A stretch of 64,000 nt of DNA from assembly GCA_965153355.1 (NCBI GenBank), contig OZ231127.1, positions 98,580,001-98,644,000 on the forward strand, given 5' to 3'. A program made the translations under genes and the position numbers. Source of the DNA: Flaccisagitta enflata (lineage: Eukaryota > Chaetognatha > Sagittoidea > Aphragmophora). The notes below the pieces were generated by a model that did no database searches, was not told the origin of the DNA, and saw only the letters and a list, made by a program, of their open reading frames with translations. Of the stretch, positions 32,816 through 44,223 are shown piece after piece. Each line of letters opens with the position of its first letter. The first letter of the stretch is position 1.

Positions 32816-32952
32816 TTTTTAGTTGCTGACACGCGACTCTACACCGTCGGTCTATCGGTAGGTCCGTCACATTTTTTAATTCTGAGTGGTTTTTGCACTA
32901 CAGCTCCTGTCCAACCGTCCGCGACAAGATTTCGTGTATCCGGCCTTGATAT
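32816..32952 (-). repeat. HINE-like element
   Basis: Reverse strand: agttgctgacacgcgactct, acaccgtcggtctatcgg, tacagctcctgtccaacc and cgtgtatccggccttg. The tetranucleotide array is very short. Confidence 0.65.
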
Positions 32953-32999
32953 TTCTCCCCCCCCCCCCTATTTCTTTATAAAAGGGTTGTGAAATCAAA

Positions 33000-33574
33000 G
33001 ACATGGGAAGGGGGAGGAGGAGGAGGAGAGACATAGAAGTAATAGTGGTGGTGGTATAAAATAAGAAGAAGGTGGTGGTATGGTAAAAGAAGATGGAGAA
33101 CTGCCTACCAAGTTTCAACCTTCTCCCCTCATCCGTTTGTCCGTAACACCCAACCAAAGAATGGGTTGAGATGAGGCTGCGGCGGCCAAGGCCAAGAGAA
33201 TTGGGACCGAGGGCCGAGGGGACTATAGAGGAAATGATCAGATGGGCCTTAAATTTTGTAGAGAGCTACTACATGACACGAGACATCTACCTGCAAAATT
33301 TTGATTTCCACCCTTGCTCCGTTTGCCCGCACCATTCCTTGGAAAAAGACCGCGAGTGAAGACCGCGGGAGCCAAGGCGATTGAGGCCGATGGGTCACGC
33401 GGCCCTGGGCGAAAAAGATTAGTAAAGGGGAGAAAGGGATTGGAGAGCCTATAGAACGGGTCGGAGGAGGAATACGAAACTTGGAATTGAACAGTGGTAG
33501 AACATGGGGTCTATGTACCAAATTTAAACCATTTCCTGCAGCTAGTTCTTGCCTAATGTTTATTTTATCGTTTT
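33000..33574. other. Gene-free stretch, no gene identified
   Basis: G-rich purine tracts (33005-33030) and a moderately GC-rich stretch with short ORFs on both strands lie here. The phrase ctaccaagtttcaacc/ctgcaaaattttgatttcc/accaaatttaaacc occurs three times (33105, 33290, 33515), suggesting an old local duplication. No protein family recognised. Confidence 0.35.
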
Positions 33575-33770
33575 CAGTTGGTTGGTTATTGGTTGATGTT
33601 TGGTTGGTTGGTTGGTTTGTCGGTCACGTTTAGGTCACGCCTACTTTTTTTTGGCATTTACAAGTGGTTTGGGGGTTACTGCTCCTGCCCAACCATCTAA
33701 TTGTTAAATTTCATCACAGCCCCTGCCCACCCGCACGCGACTAGGGCAGCTGGGTATCCGACCTTGTTAT
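33575..33770 (-). repeat. HINE-like element
   Basis: Reverse strand: GGTTGGTT array, ggtcacgcctacttttttt, gttactgctcctgcccaacc, cccctgcccacccgcacgcg and actagggcagctgggtatcc. The 3' hairpin is lost in the array. Confidence 0.65.
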
Positions 33771-33880
33771 TTCTGTTAGCATTGCATTAAAAAGTCAGAA
33801 ACAATATTTAGGTAGGATCTTGATAGACTATACAGTCTTTACCGCTATCTTTGCAACTTTTGTTTCGGTTGCATACCTTT

Positions 33881-34058
33881 TTAGTCGTGGACACGCAACT
33901 ACACCCTGCCGTGTCGGTCGGTATGTCGGTAGGTCCATTGGTCCGTCGGTCTGTCTGTTGGTCCGTGACCATGAGTCAAAAAAGTGTGAAAACGCATATT
34001 TCCGCCCCTGCCCTCTTGTCCTTAACTGGTATTGGCTGTGTATCCGGCCTTGTTACTT
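33881..34058 (-). repeat. HINE-like element
   Basis: Reverse strand: tagtcgtggacacgcaacta, caccctgccgtgtcggtcgg, a GTCC/GTCT/GTTG array and gtgtatccggccttgtta. Confidence 0.65.
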
Positions 34059-34094
34059 TGTCATTCTCACAAATTAATAGCCATGTGTAGGAAA

Positions 34095-34097
<3 letters not shown>

Positions 34098-34150
<53 letters not shown>
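34098..34150. repeat. (AG)n microsatellite
   Basis: Pure dinucleotide run. Confidence 0.95.
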
Positions 34151-34153
<3 letters not shown>

Positions 34154-34607
34154 GAAAGAGACAGAGATTCAGTAAATAAGTGATACCAATGTTGTGAGAG
34201 CTCATAGGTAACATCATTATGGTTAGATGTTAGAGCTCTGTTGCAAATATGGTGAAGAAAGAGTTGGGTAAAGGAGCATTCGTGTGTCCTTGAATTTTTT
34301 TTACACTGTTGTTGAAACCACTGTTAAGATATGGACTAAGCCCTTAATGTATCAATATATATAAATATATATTTTAAAAACATTTGTGGCTAGACCTTGC
34401 CATAGTAGTTTGTTGGATACCATTTGAAATAAAGGTATGTATTTTACGTACAATAATATCCCAATGAAAAACATAATTCTGATGTCTTGTTAATGTTACT
34501 GCTTTATGCAAATTTGCAGAGCTCTTTCAACTCTTTAACGCACGGCTTTTTTGTTTTTCACTTTTTTTTTTTTTTGTTTTAACTAATGAATCACGGACAA
34601 ATTGAAG

Positions 34608-34720
<113 letters not shown>

Positions 34721-34950
34721 AACAGAGAGATCCATTGGTCCATTTGTCCTATGGGACACGGGGGTTACAACCTAAAATCATCTCTTTATGGTCCAAAATT
34801 GGCAATCTCAGATATAAAATCAATCTTCTAAGGCCTCAGATCAGCCATTTTTGGTCAAAAGTCACCCCTCTTACATTCTAAGTGAACATTCCCAGGCTTG
34901 TATTTGGACCTCTATTGCATTAATTGTCCAGTTGCTGGTCAGGAGTTATT

Positions 34951-36160
34951 CTTATTAAATATGCAACCGAAATGATGCATGATTAGCCGCTACTTGTTAG
35001 GCAGGGTAATTGCTTGAATGTAGTGATTGAAGTGCGATTTATGGCATTGAATACTTCTAATTTTTAAATAATGGATTTTTTTAAATTACATGATTTAGAC
35101 CAATTTATTGCAATGGTCAGCCTTTTTAATCGTCTGATGATGCACTGTATTGTACAAGCCATTGTATTATATTGCCTCATTTTTAGTCGCGGAAAATTCA
35201 ATCATTTGAAAGTGATTAAAAAACATTACTATATTCAATAGAGCATATACGATTATAAAAAGAAGTCCTGTCCTAATTTTCTTGATTTAGTACATCTATA
35301 CCTAAAACTAAATATACCATTGATTATGATGTTCCAAACTAACAAGAATTAAAAAAGGATTTTATATTCTCAAAAATACAATATTCAGTTGTAATGGAAG
35401 ATACGGCAGCAACAAAACGGCATCAAGAAAACACAACATGTTTATACGGGCCTCCCAAGACAAATTAGCCCTTATATGGGGGAGGCCCCCCCCCCCCAAT
35501 GGGGAGCTTTCATTTGCCACCAATCTCATAGGTGAATATTGTAGTCATAAAGTGGGCTCTGTAGGACAAATCTATTCTTTACCACACAGTAATGCTGGAA
35601 TATGCACGATTGTGGTGACAGCATCGCAATAGCCTGTTTCTGCTTACTGAGGTCATTTTGTAGGGAGTGGAAAATGGTTTCTAAGTTTCTAGGCATCGTT
35701 ATTCATTCCTAGAATAGTAGAGTGATTGACTATTGGTCCAACAAACACATTTACATATTATTGTAATATACAAATGTAAACTTATAATTCAATCACGTAT
35801 TTGTAGAAAAATCTTTCTGCACACATAGACTAGATATATAATTAGAGTTTTTGTCTTTACATGTAGTATATTGGAATTGCATTTCTAATATTAATAAAGA
35901 TGGTACCCTTTTTATGATTTATTAAAATGGAATTAAGTTTAACTATATGAAATGGATAATTTGACACAACAATTCCAGCACGGATTCCGGGCGGCCTTTT
36001 TCTCGAACCAATAGTCGTGGCTGGCTTGCAAGTGCCACCATCAAAGCAAAATTTTAAAGGGCATATGCCCTGTCTAGACTGTGGGATCATTATTTTCATA
36101 CAATTTTGGTTTGCTCAGCTGATTTGAACTGATTTTCATACCAAATAGCTCAGCTGGCAG
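34951..36160. other. AT-rich intergenic DNA
   Basis: No gene supported. 35515-35545 and 36182-36210 share tttgccaccaatctcatagg, the reverse of the tail seen at 27840-27862. Confidence 0.4.
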
Positions 36161-36240
36161 TAATGCAGACAATATGCACCATTTGCCACCAATCTCATAG
36201 GTGAATATGGAGTTTTGCCCTGAGTTGGGCCAAAAATAAC

Positions 36241-36665
36241 AGCAGGGCAGTGGCCCCGAAGGAGTTCACACGTATGGGGGATTTTTTTAACCTTCTCCTT
36301 CTCCTCCTCCTTCTTCTTTTACATCCCGCCTCTGACTAAGATCCTAACCTCAAGGCCCAAATCCTAGCCTTGAGGCCCAAATCCCAGCCTTAACGCACAA
36401 ATCTCAGCCTGGAGGCCCAAATCCCATCCTTGAATCCTCAAGACAGGGATTTGTACCTCCAGGCTGGGATTTCGGCCTCAAGGCTGGGATTTGTGCGTTA
36501 AGGCTGGGATTTGGGCCTCAAAGCTAGGATTTGGGCCTTGAGGTTAGGATCTGAGTCAGAGGCGGGATGTAAAAGAAGAAGGAGGAGGAGAAGGAGAAGG
36601 TTAAAAAAATCCCCCATACGTGTGAAAGCATAGGTCATTGACTCCTTCGGGGCCACTGCCCTGCT
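36241..36665. mobile_element. Foldback element forming a near-perfect 425-bp palindrome
   Basis: The left arm 36241-36437 (agcagggcagtggccccgaa, gtatgggggatttttttaac, cctcaaggcccaaatcctag) is matched in inverted order by the right arm 36442-36665 with few differences. The largest is a 17-nt segment (tcaatgacctatgcttt in sense) present only on the right. The 20-mer minisatellite is part of both arms. The palindrome centre is near 36440, with almost no loop. The outer flank to 36733 ends ctaacgcttttgcgactatt as at 1133 and 2535. Confidence 0.75.
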
Positions 36666-36734
36666 CCCCCCTCAACCTTAACCACAACCTACTTAGGCAG
36701 GACACAGGTACCATCTAACGCTTTTGCGACTATT

Positions 36735-37660
36735 TGTATTTGCATACTCAGAAATCAAATCATTTTTTTATTTATCTCGTTGAAAATCAGAAAAAAAGAA
36801 AAACACTGAGCTAAATGAGCTAAATGAGCTAGAACACTCAAAAACACCCTGACAAATGAGCAGCTATGCTCATAAACATGTTTTCTTGTATTTGCATGCT
36901 CAAACAAACATAGATACACTCCTTTATTGATTCTACATAAAAGTATAAGAAATCAAAACAAATTCAATTTGAATTTTTCGTAAATAAATCTTTAAAAAAT
37001 CGCTTGTTCATGGCATTCGCAATCTCTACGAGGGGCGCTATCCACGCATGCCATTCCTGCTCTACACGGTCGTACATCAGTCATACCGCATTCTGGATAC
37101 ATGTAATTGTGGACAGACAGTCGTCGTTTATCTTGGGGCAATTTTAAAAGCTAATTTGCATATTGTCGTCAATACGCATTTTATTACTCAGAGTGAAACA
37201 CGAGGGGTATGACCACTGAGGCTGAAAAGGAACGTGAATCAATAAAAATATAATTACTTGAACCAATGAAATAGTCCAAATCATTTATTTGAAAAAAATT
37301 AAGTTATTTCCAGTTATTTATCAGTGAATATTTGTTCAAATTATACCAATCTTAACTCATTCAAGGGAAATGCTGTCAATTTGAAATCGACGGGCTTTTT
37401 CCTGTATACATCTAACTATTTGATGGTCTCCCTGAGTGCTTCACTCGACTATCGGGGGGCCTTGCAGTATTGTATTGTGACATTCATTTTTGTCTCAACC
37501 CATGCATTGGCAAATTATTACATCATAACTCGAAAAATATTTGTCCTAGATAATTCTGCTTGGCGCCAAACGAAAGAGAATTTTCAAATTTAGTTACCCT
37601 GACAATTTCATTGGAGGCCCCAATCAGCCGGATGAGATTCGAAACTTCCCCATAAGAAAA
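36735..37660. other. Intergenic, no gene identified
   Basis: AT-rich sequence. One 89-codon frame at 37324-37593 has no recognisable features. Confidence 0.4.
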
Positions 37661-37664
37661 TAAT

Positions 37665-37911
37665 AGCCGCAAAAGCGTTAGATGGTCAGCGGTACCTGTG
37701 CCCTGCCTGAGTAGGTTGTACTTGAAGTTAAAGGGGTAGCAGGGCAGCGGCCCCGAAGGGGTCGATGACCCATGCTTTCATACATATGGGGAATTTTCTC
37801 CTCCTCCTCCTTCTTCTCCTTCTCCTTCTCCTTCTTCTCCGTCCCTCACCATCAAATCCCAGTCTCAAGGCCCAAATCCTAGCCTTGAGGCCCAAATCCC
37901 AGCCTTAACGG
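37665..37911 (-). repeat. Foldback half-element joined to the 122-bp satellite
   Basis: The outer flank in reverse (aatagccgcaaaagcgttag) precedes the terminal segment agcagggcagcggccccgaa, the CTCCTCCTTCTT tract and three 20-mers. It then passes without a break into the satellite at 'taacggacaaagcc'. The junction suggests the satellite formed inside, or was inserted into, this element. Confidence 0.6.
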
Positions 37912-39215
37912 ACAAAGCCTTTTATAGAGTCGCTAGTCCGCGACCATAGATGCATGTTTTTCCACTTTTCAACTCGTGTTCACGGACCAACGGACGGGCG
38001 GACAGACCGACGGACCGACGGACCGACAAACGGACAAAGCCTCTTATAGAGTCGCTAGTCCGCGACTATAAATGCATGTTTTTCCACTTTTCAACTCGTC
38101 TTCACGGACCAACGGACGGGCGGACGGACCGACGGACCGACGGACCGACAAACGGACAAAGCCTCTTATAGAGTCGCTAGTCCGCGACTATAAATGCATG
38201 TTTTTCCACTTTTCAACTCGTGTTCACGGACCAACGGACGGGCGGACAGACCGACGGACCGACGGACCGACAAACGGACAAAGCCTCTTATAGAGTCGCT
38301 AGTCCGCGACTATAAATGCATGTTTTTCCACTTTTCAACTCGTGTTCACGGACCAACGGACGGGCGGACGGACCGACGAACCGACGGACCGACAAACGGA
38401 CAAAGCCTCTTATAGAGTCGCTAGTCCGCGACTATAAATGCATGTTTTTCCACTTTTCAACTCGTGTTCACGGACCAACGGACGGGCGGACGGACCGACG
38501 GACCGACGGACCGACAAACGGACAAAGCCTCTTATAGAGTCGCTAGTCCGCGACTATAAATGCATGTTTTTCCACTTTTCAACTCGTGTTCACGGACCAA
38601 CGGACGGGCGGACAGACCGACGGACCGACGGACCGACAAACGGACAAAGCCTCTTATAGAGTCGCTAGTCCGCGACTATAAATGCATGTTTTTCCACTTT
38701 TCAACTCGTGTTCACAGACCAACGGAGGGCGGACAGACCGACGGACCGACGAACCAACGTATGGACCGACGGACGGACAGACAAAGCCTCTTATAGAGTC
38801 GCTAGTCCTTGATTAAAAATGCATGTTTTCCCACTCTTCAACTCGTGCTCACGTACCAATGGACGGGCGGACAGATTGACGGATCGACGGACCAACGTAT
38901 GGACCGACGGACGGACAGACAAAGCCTCTTATAGAGTCGCTAGTCCTTCATTAAAAATGCATGTTTTCCCACTCTTCAACTCGTGCTCACGTACCAATGG
39001 ACGGGCGGACAGATTGACGAATCGACGGACCAACGGACCGACGTACGGACAAAGCCTCTTATAGAGTTGCTAATCCCCGATTAAAAAAGCACGTTTTTCC
39101 ACTTTTCAACTCGTGCTCACGTACCAATGGACGGGCGGACAGATTGACGGATCGACGGACCAACGGACCAACGTACGGACAAAGCCTCTTATAGAGTCGC
39201 TAGCCCGCGACTAAA
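37912..39215. repeat. 122-bp satellite array, 7 regular and about 4 longer units
   Basis: The anchor atgcatgtttttccactttt recurs at 37950, 38072, 38194, 38316, 38438, 38560 and 38682, exactly 122 bp apart. Later units, near 38819, 38958 and 39089, are 131-139 bp long because of extra tetranucleotides. Each unit consists of acaaagcctcttatagagtc, a hairpin AGTCGC-tagtcc-GCGACT, cacttttcaactcgtgttca and a GGAC/CGAC tetranucleotide block. These are the parts of a HINE-like 3' end of the second subtype. The repeated 73-codon frames in it are artefacts. Confidence 0.9.
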
Positions 39216-39218
39216 AAA

Positions 39219-39345
39219 CAAGGCCGTCTACATAAGCCGAAGTCGCGTGTGGGTGGGTGGGTAGGGGCAGTGAAACGACGAAAAAAAAACTAAGTGTGAC
39301 AGACGGACAAATGGACGGACCGACCACTCGTTAGACGGCCCAATC
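39219..39345 (+). repeat. HINE-like element, compact
   Basis: caaggccgtctacataagcc, gtgtgggtgggtgggtaggg, a shortened middle and a GGAC/GACC array. The 3' end is not clear. It follows directly on the satellite. Confidence 0.6.
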
Positions 39346-39735
39346 AACACCCTTTGTTCTCACCTAACTGTCTTTTTTCACCAAAATGTTCTCACCATAA
39401 AACTGATTTTGTTTTTCTTTGCATAACCATCGTTTAGGTTTTTTCGCCTTTCGATCCAGTTTTTAGACTCATCCGTGAAAATCGATATCGGTAGGAGTGT
39501 AAAAAAATTAAAAAATATTTTAGGTATTTTTTTCTTAAATTTTTAAATTTTTTATTTAAAAATAAAAATAATAAATTCCAAACCATTTTTATTTTTTTTT
39601 TTTTATTTTTTTATAGAAAAAAAATTAATATTTTGGACCGACTATAAAAATCTCATATGTGTAAAACCCATTCCTTTTTCGTTCGATCTTCGATCGCAAT
39701 TTTTTTCTCTTTTTTTTTTCACTCGTATTTTTTTA
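39345..39735. other. AT-rich stretch with poly-A/T tracts
   Basis: Very low-complexity A/T sequence (39490-39650). No gene. Confidence 0.5.
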
Positions 39736-39737
39736 GT

Positions 39738-39982
39738 CCCGTGCACCATGCTTTGTCGGTCCATCCGTCGGTCCATTGGTCGGTCCGTTTGTCCGTCCGT
39801 CGGTCCGTTGGTCCGTCCGTCGGTCCGTTGGTCCGTCCATCGGTCTTTCATACTCTTGTTTTTTTCTGGATTTTTGTACATTTTTTAACCTCACTGTTCC
39901 TACAAGGATAGTGTAATAACCTCAAATGTCACCCCTGCCCAGCCGCGCGCAACTGGGGTAGCTATGTGTACGGCCTTCTTCT
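39738..39982 (-). repeat. HINE-like element
   Basis: Reverse strand: agtcccgtgcaccatgcttt, an extended GTCC/GTCG/GTTG array (39755-39845), aacctcactgttcctacaa, cccctgcccagccgcgcg and ggtagctatgtgtacggcc. Confidence 0.7.
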
Positions 39983-40426
39983 TTTTTTTTCTCTCCATCT
40001 CTTGCTCTCTCTCTTCTCTCTCTCTCTCTCTCTCCTTAATTGCCGACTATCATACTCAAATAGATCTAACAGATACTTCCGTCATTTGTTGCATAGGCCA
40101 ATCATTTTAAACAAAGAAACGCCAAATACTTAGGTCCGCCCTCAAAATAATTGGTTCAAACTCTTTTACGCGCACATATATCCACGCCCCATCCACTTCC
40201 TCCTTCCATATGCACCATCAATCACAATCACTATTCCTACTTACCAAAATCTGCTTCTACCTTCTCTCTTCACGTTTCTTCTTCTTCTTTATAAAATTGG
40301 GTCCATCTCTGTTTAATATGAGACAAAAAACGTAAATGTAGAAGGTATTTCCCGTGGATTTGAGCGTTTCATAATCCCCTTTGTTCTTTCCCTTCTTTCT
40401 TTCACTCTCTCTTTCTTCTTTCTTTC

Positions 40427-40820
40427 TTTCTGTCTTTGTATTACACGTTTCTTTTCTAAACAATCTTGCTCCCACTATAATACACCTACTTCTACCTTTT
40501 CTATTCATTCATCCCAAATATCCTACCTACTCTTTCAGGAGACAAACTCGAAAAGGTAATTGTAGACAGTATTTCACCCAGGTTTCTGCCATTCATTCTT
40601 TCATTGAAATCCCTTCTTCTTTCTTTCTTTCTGTCTTTGTATAACACGTTTCTTTTTCTAAACAATCTTGCCCCCCCACTATAATACACCTACTTCTACC
40701 TTTTCTATTCATTCATCCCAAATATCCTACCTACTCTTTCAGGAGACAAACTCGAAAAGGTAATTGTAGACAGTATTTCACCCAGGTTTCTGCTATTCAT
40801 TCTTTCATTGAAATCCCTTC
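40427..40820. repeat. ~195-bp tandem duplication
   Basis: Two nearly identical units begin tttctgtctttgtat-acacg and include ccactataatacacctactt, tcctacctactctttcagga and tgtagacagtatttcaccca. Differences are a few bases and a C-run. Partial third copies lie before 40300 and after 41130. The high identity implies a recent duplication. Confidence 0.8.
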
Positions 40821-41285
40821 TTTCTACCCTCCCTCCCTCCCTCCCTAAAAGTAGAAAATCCTCGACTGAAAATCTTCGATTGATCGAAAGTTCTGAGGCT
40901 CCTCGTCTTTCTCTCTCTCTCTCGAGTTTTAATTCGAGTAGAGATTTTGAGGCCTGAAATTCTACCATTCTGCAAATCCTCTGCAACTCGTTGCGCGTTT
41001 CCTACTTTTGCAAATTGGCCGGAGCTCCTCCTCCTCCTCCTCCTTATTGGCCTTGCGATAGGCTTGACCACTGGATTGAGGGCAGGAGACTTTGGGCAGG
41101 AGTGGTCATCTCTAGCTAGCTCGTAGTTATTTCTTTGTTAGAAAATGGTAATAGTAGAGGGTATTCTGCCACGTTTTCAGAGCCTCATAAGTTTGACCGC
41201 TATAGGATAACTGCCACTTATCACAATTTTCCTTACTACTGCAATCGATTTGGGAAGAGAACTATATTCTTTGTTTTTTTCATTT

Positions 41286-41446
41286 TTAGTTGCATGCTGA
41301 GCAACTATACACTCTGCTTTGTTGGTCTGTTGGTTGGTCCGTCCGTCCATCCATCCGTCCTTCCGTCACACTTTACTTTTTTGGCGTTTATGGGGTTTTT
41401 GGCCGTTCCTGCCCAAATGCAGTCTTACATTTGTGTGACCTATATA
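41286..41446 (-). repeat. HINE-like element, truncated by a TIR element
   Basis: Reverse strand: agttgcatgctgagcaacta (hairpin), cactctgctttgttggtctg, a GTCC/ATCC array and gttcctgcccaaatgcag. The expected 5' end is replaced at 41447 by the TIR element. Confidence 0.6.
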
Positions 41447-41988
41447 ACGGGTGGTCTTTAAAAAGGTAGCTTTTAATTCTTTTCATATAATTTTTAAAAT
41501 TTCTTCTAAGGAAAAAAAAATTTAGCTACCTAGATATGACCGTCGCCTACATGTTCCATTATGAACACTTTTTATGAGGATCAATATTTTCCATTTTATC
41601 TCCAAAAAACTAAATTGAATTAGGGACCACTTAAAGAATTTTGCTTAAATTTGACTAAAAATCAATGATTTTATCAAAATTTACTTCTGAATAAAGGTAG
41701 TTGAATACAAGTTGGTCTTAGGAAACTATAAAAACCAAGATTTTTAATGTAAAAACCCAAATACACATCACAAAAAAAGTAATAGTAATCAATTATCGCT
41801 TTTTGTTTCAAACAGGTAATAATGCTCAGAAAAAAATATTTTTGTTTATCATACATAATTTGAATTTATATATTTCAATCATATATACAAATTCAGAGAT
41901 TCATCATTTCAAATATTCACATAATATGCAGTTAAAGACAGTTTTTCTTTTATTCAGATACAGAGCTACCTTTTTTATGTCCACCCGG
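41447..41988. mobile_element. TIR element with TA target duplication
   Basis: The left end ACGGGTGGTCTTTAAAAAGG and the right end (reverse complement CCGGGTGGACATAAAAAAGG) form about 25 bp of imperfect TIR, both continuing GTAGCT. TA is at both flanks. The Tc1/mariner superfamily is likely from the TA duplication and the CGGGTG-type end. The 542-bp element encodes no transposase. Confidence 0.65.
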
Positions 41989-41989
41989 T

Positions 41990-43200
41990 ACAATTCTTTA
42001 TCTAGTTGTGATTTGAACTGTTTACATGCAAGCCAACAAGTATGTATGTCTGAAGTCGGGGTTGTGCTGCTGTTTATATGCAAGCATTTGAGTTTACAAA
42101 ACTATGAAGTTTGTCTCAAAAAAGAGAAAAAAATCAGAATGCCATATTTTTGCCATTTACCTTTTATAATGATGATTTTCTTTTTGCTCTCATTCCTAAA
42201 TGGTTTGAGCTATGTAATTTGGGTTGATGGCATTTGAAAGAAAATTCGCTGTAGTTGAAGAATCTCACAAATTTTAATTAGATTAGTGCAATTTTGAAGC
42301 AGTTATGTACAGTTAAGCTTGCCGACAAACTTATTTCCTAGGTAGTACTAAGAGAAAGCTTCTTAGTTTCTATAATCAGTCATATTTTTTCCTGTCTCTT
42401 CACCTAACGCAGGGATAGACAGACAGAAAATATCTAGGAGAGACTCAGACTCAACCGTACGCTTACCAGTGCTCTATGCAACTGACGATCTGAGAAATTC
42501 CAACCAGAAAGATGGAGAATGTGGAGGAGCAGGAAAGGGTTATTGATATAAGAATAAAAAAGAAATTCCACAATCTCAAGAAATGGCCAATCCTCTCCTG
42601 ATTCTGGACACTCCCCCTGCCAACATGGAATCTCTCAAATAGACAATCTAGTGATTTATTGCCAAACTTTGGTCAAAATCAACTTCAAAATTCAGTATTC
42701 AACAAAATTCACAATAATGAAATCACCACTTCCCATCAATTTGACAATTCCCTCCCAATACCATGTTAATAATGACTTACTTTTCATTTTCCATATGAAA
42801 TCAATCAGACACTTAACATGAATAGAACAGAGAAATAAAATCATCAATGGAAATGAATACATCAATACTTCCTCCTTGAGCATTCAAGGGAAAAAAATCC
42901 CATGATTAGCCATTAGTAAGCCACATTCATATTAACGAAACAGATGTATACTACCTCAGGCTAATAGATTGCTTTACCATGTTTGAGCTGGGGGAAAGTT
43001 AGCCAACCAAAACATTTCTTTAATAAGAATTATTGAAATAAATGATTAACACAAGGGAGAAAGTCCAAACTTTGTTGTTTTTTGTTGTGTATAGATTAAA
43101 CGCTTTAAGGACCAAAACAGATATTGATCGGCAGCTTGATTTTTTTCCGCACAGGCGGCTTAGTTGGTTGGGCTTTCTACAGACTGAAACTTATTTTACT
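41990..43200. other. Intergenic, no gene identified
   Basis: AT-rich. A 144-codon open frame at 41803-42237 runs from the TIR element into flanking DNA and shows no domain; not called. Confidence 0.4.
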
Positions 43201-43214
43201 TATTTTACGAGTTC

Positions 43215-43432
43215 TGTTAATCGTACAAGTGACGCAGGGTTGCGGATGGGTGGGCAGCGGCATCTAACCCCCAGTCTCACCCCCTCACCTTCCAACCCCC
43301 CCCCTCCCACACACACAATAACAACTTCAGCATCATGAATGTGCGTTTTTTGCGTTTTCAACACGAGCGAGATAGACCGATTGATGGACCAATAGATGAC
43401 CCAACAGACAGACAAAACCTCTTATAGAATTG
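43215..43432 (+). repeat. HINE-like element, second subtype
   Basis: caagtgacgcagggttgcgg, atgggtgggcagcggcatct, a C-rich block, atgaatgtgcgttttttgcg, a GACC/GACA array and aaaacctcttatagaattgc. Confidence 0.6.
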
Positions 43433-43827
43433 CTAATAATGGTGAAAATTCGAATTTAAGAGCAATGCTGGGTCCAGACTTGACGCGCTAAGTAAGTTGC
43501 TCAATGTTATTTTAGTTACAGGAATTCAAAAGATGCTGAGGACATAACACAGATTCTGATGAAAAGAATACAGTAAACGATCAGGGGCCAGTTAACTTAT
43601 TGCTTTTTCATCAGTATGTATACCTTATCTGCTGGGAAAAACTTTGATTAGGTACACAGTATACTATTTGAACCACCATTGTTGTAAAAATGAGTAAATA
43701 AGGAGAAGAATACGTTTTGCCTCAATCCTGACTACCCCATACATAAATGAATTGTTGCACTCACCACAATACAAAAATTGGTAGGACTAGAGAAAAAAAA
43801 CTTCCAACATGATAGGGCAAAATTTTA

Positions 43828-44223
43828 AGTGGCGTGCATGCGACTCTACAACCTGCTTTGTCCATCTCTCGGTCGGTCGGTGATACTTAGGTCATTTTAG
43901 TCATTCTAAGTCATTCTAAGTCATTTTAAATCATTTTAAGTCATTTTTGTCATTTTAGTCAATAAAGTCCTTTACATCATTTTAAGTCATTCTAAGTCTT
44001 TTTAAATCATTCTTAGTCATTTCCAGTCAGTCTTAGTCAGTCATTCTAAGTCATTACTGTAATTTTAGTCAGTATAGTCCTTGCATCATTTAAAGTCATT
44101 CAAAGTTATTTAAAGTCATTTTAGGCCATTTAAAGTGATTTTAAGTCATTCTATGTCATATTAAGTCATTTTAAGTGATTGTCATTTTAGTCAATAAAGT
44201 TTTTACATCATTTTAAGTCCCTT
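43828..44223 (-). repeat. HINE-like element with decamer core, 3' part
   Basis: Reverse strand: aagtggcgtgcatgcgactc, tacaacctgctttgtccatc, GGTC units, then 'tcattttaag' decamers (43890-44220). The array is interrupted by the TIR element at 44224 and resumes at 45357. Confidence 0.65.

Noticed and set aside
37912-39215. CRISPR-like appearance of regularly spaced repeats
   Set aside because: The whole 122-bp unit repeats with no unique spacers, the genome is eukaryotic and the unit resembles a mobile element end; it is a satellite.
41803-42237. 144-codon frame with hydrophobic end
   Set aside because: Starts inside the TIR element and ends in AT-rich DNA; no domain, no splice context.
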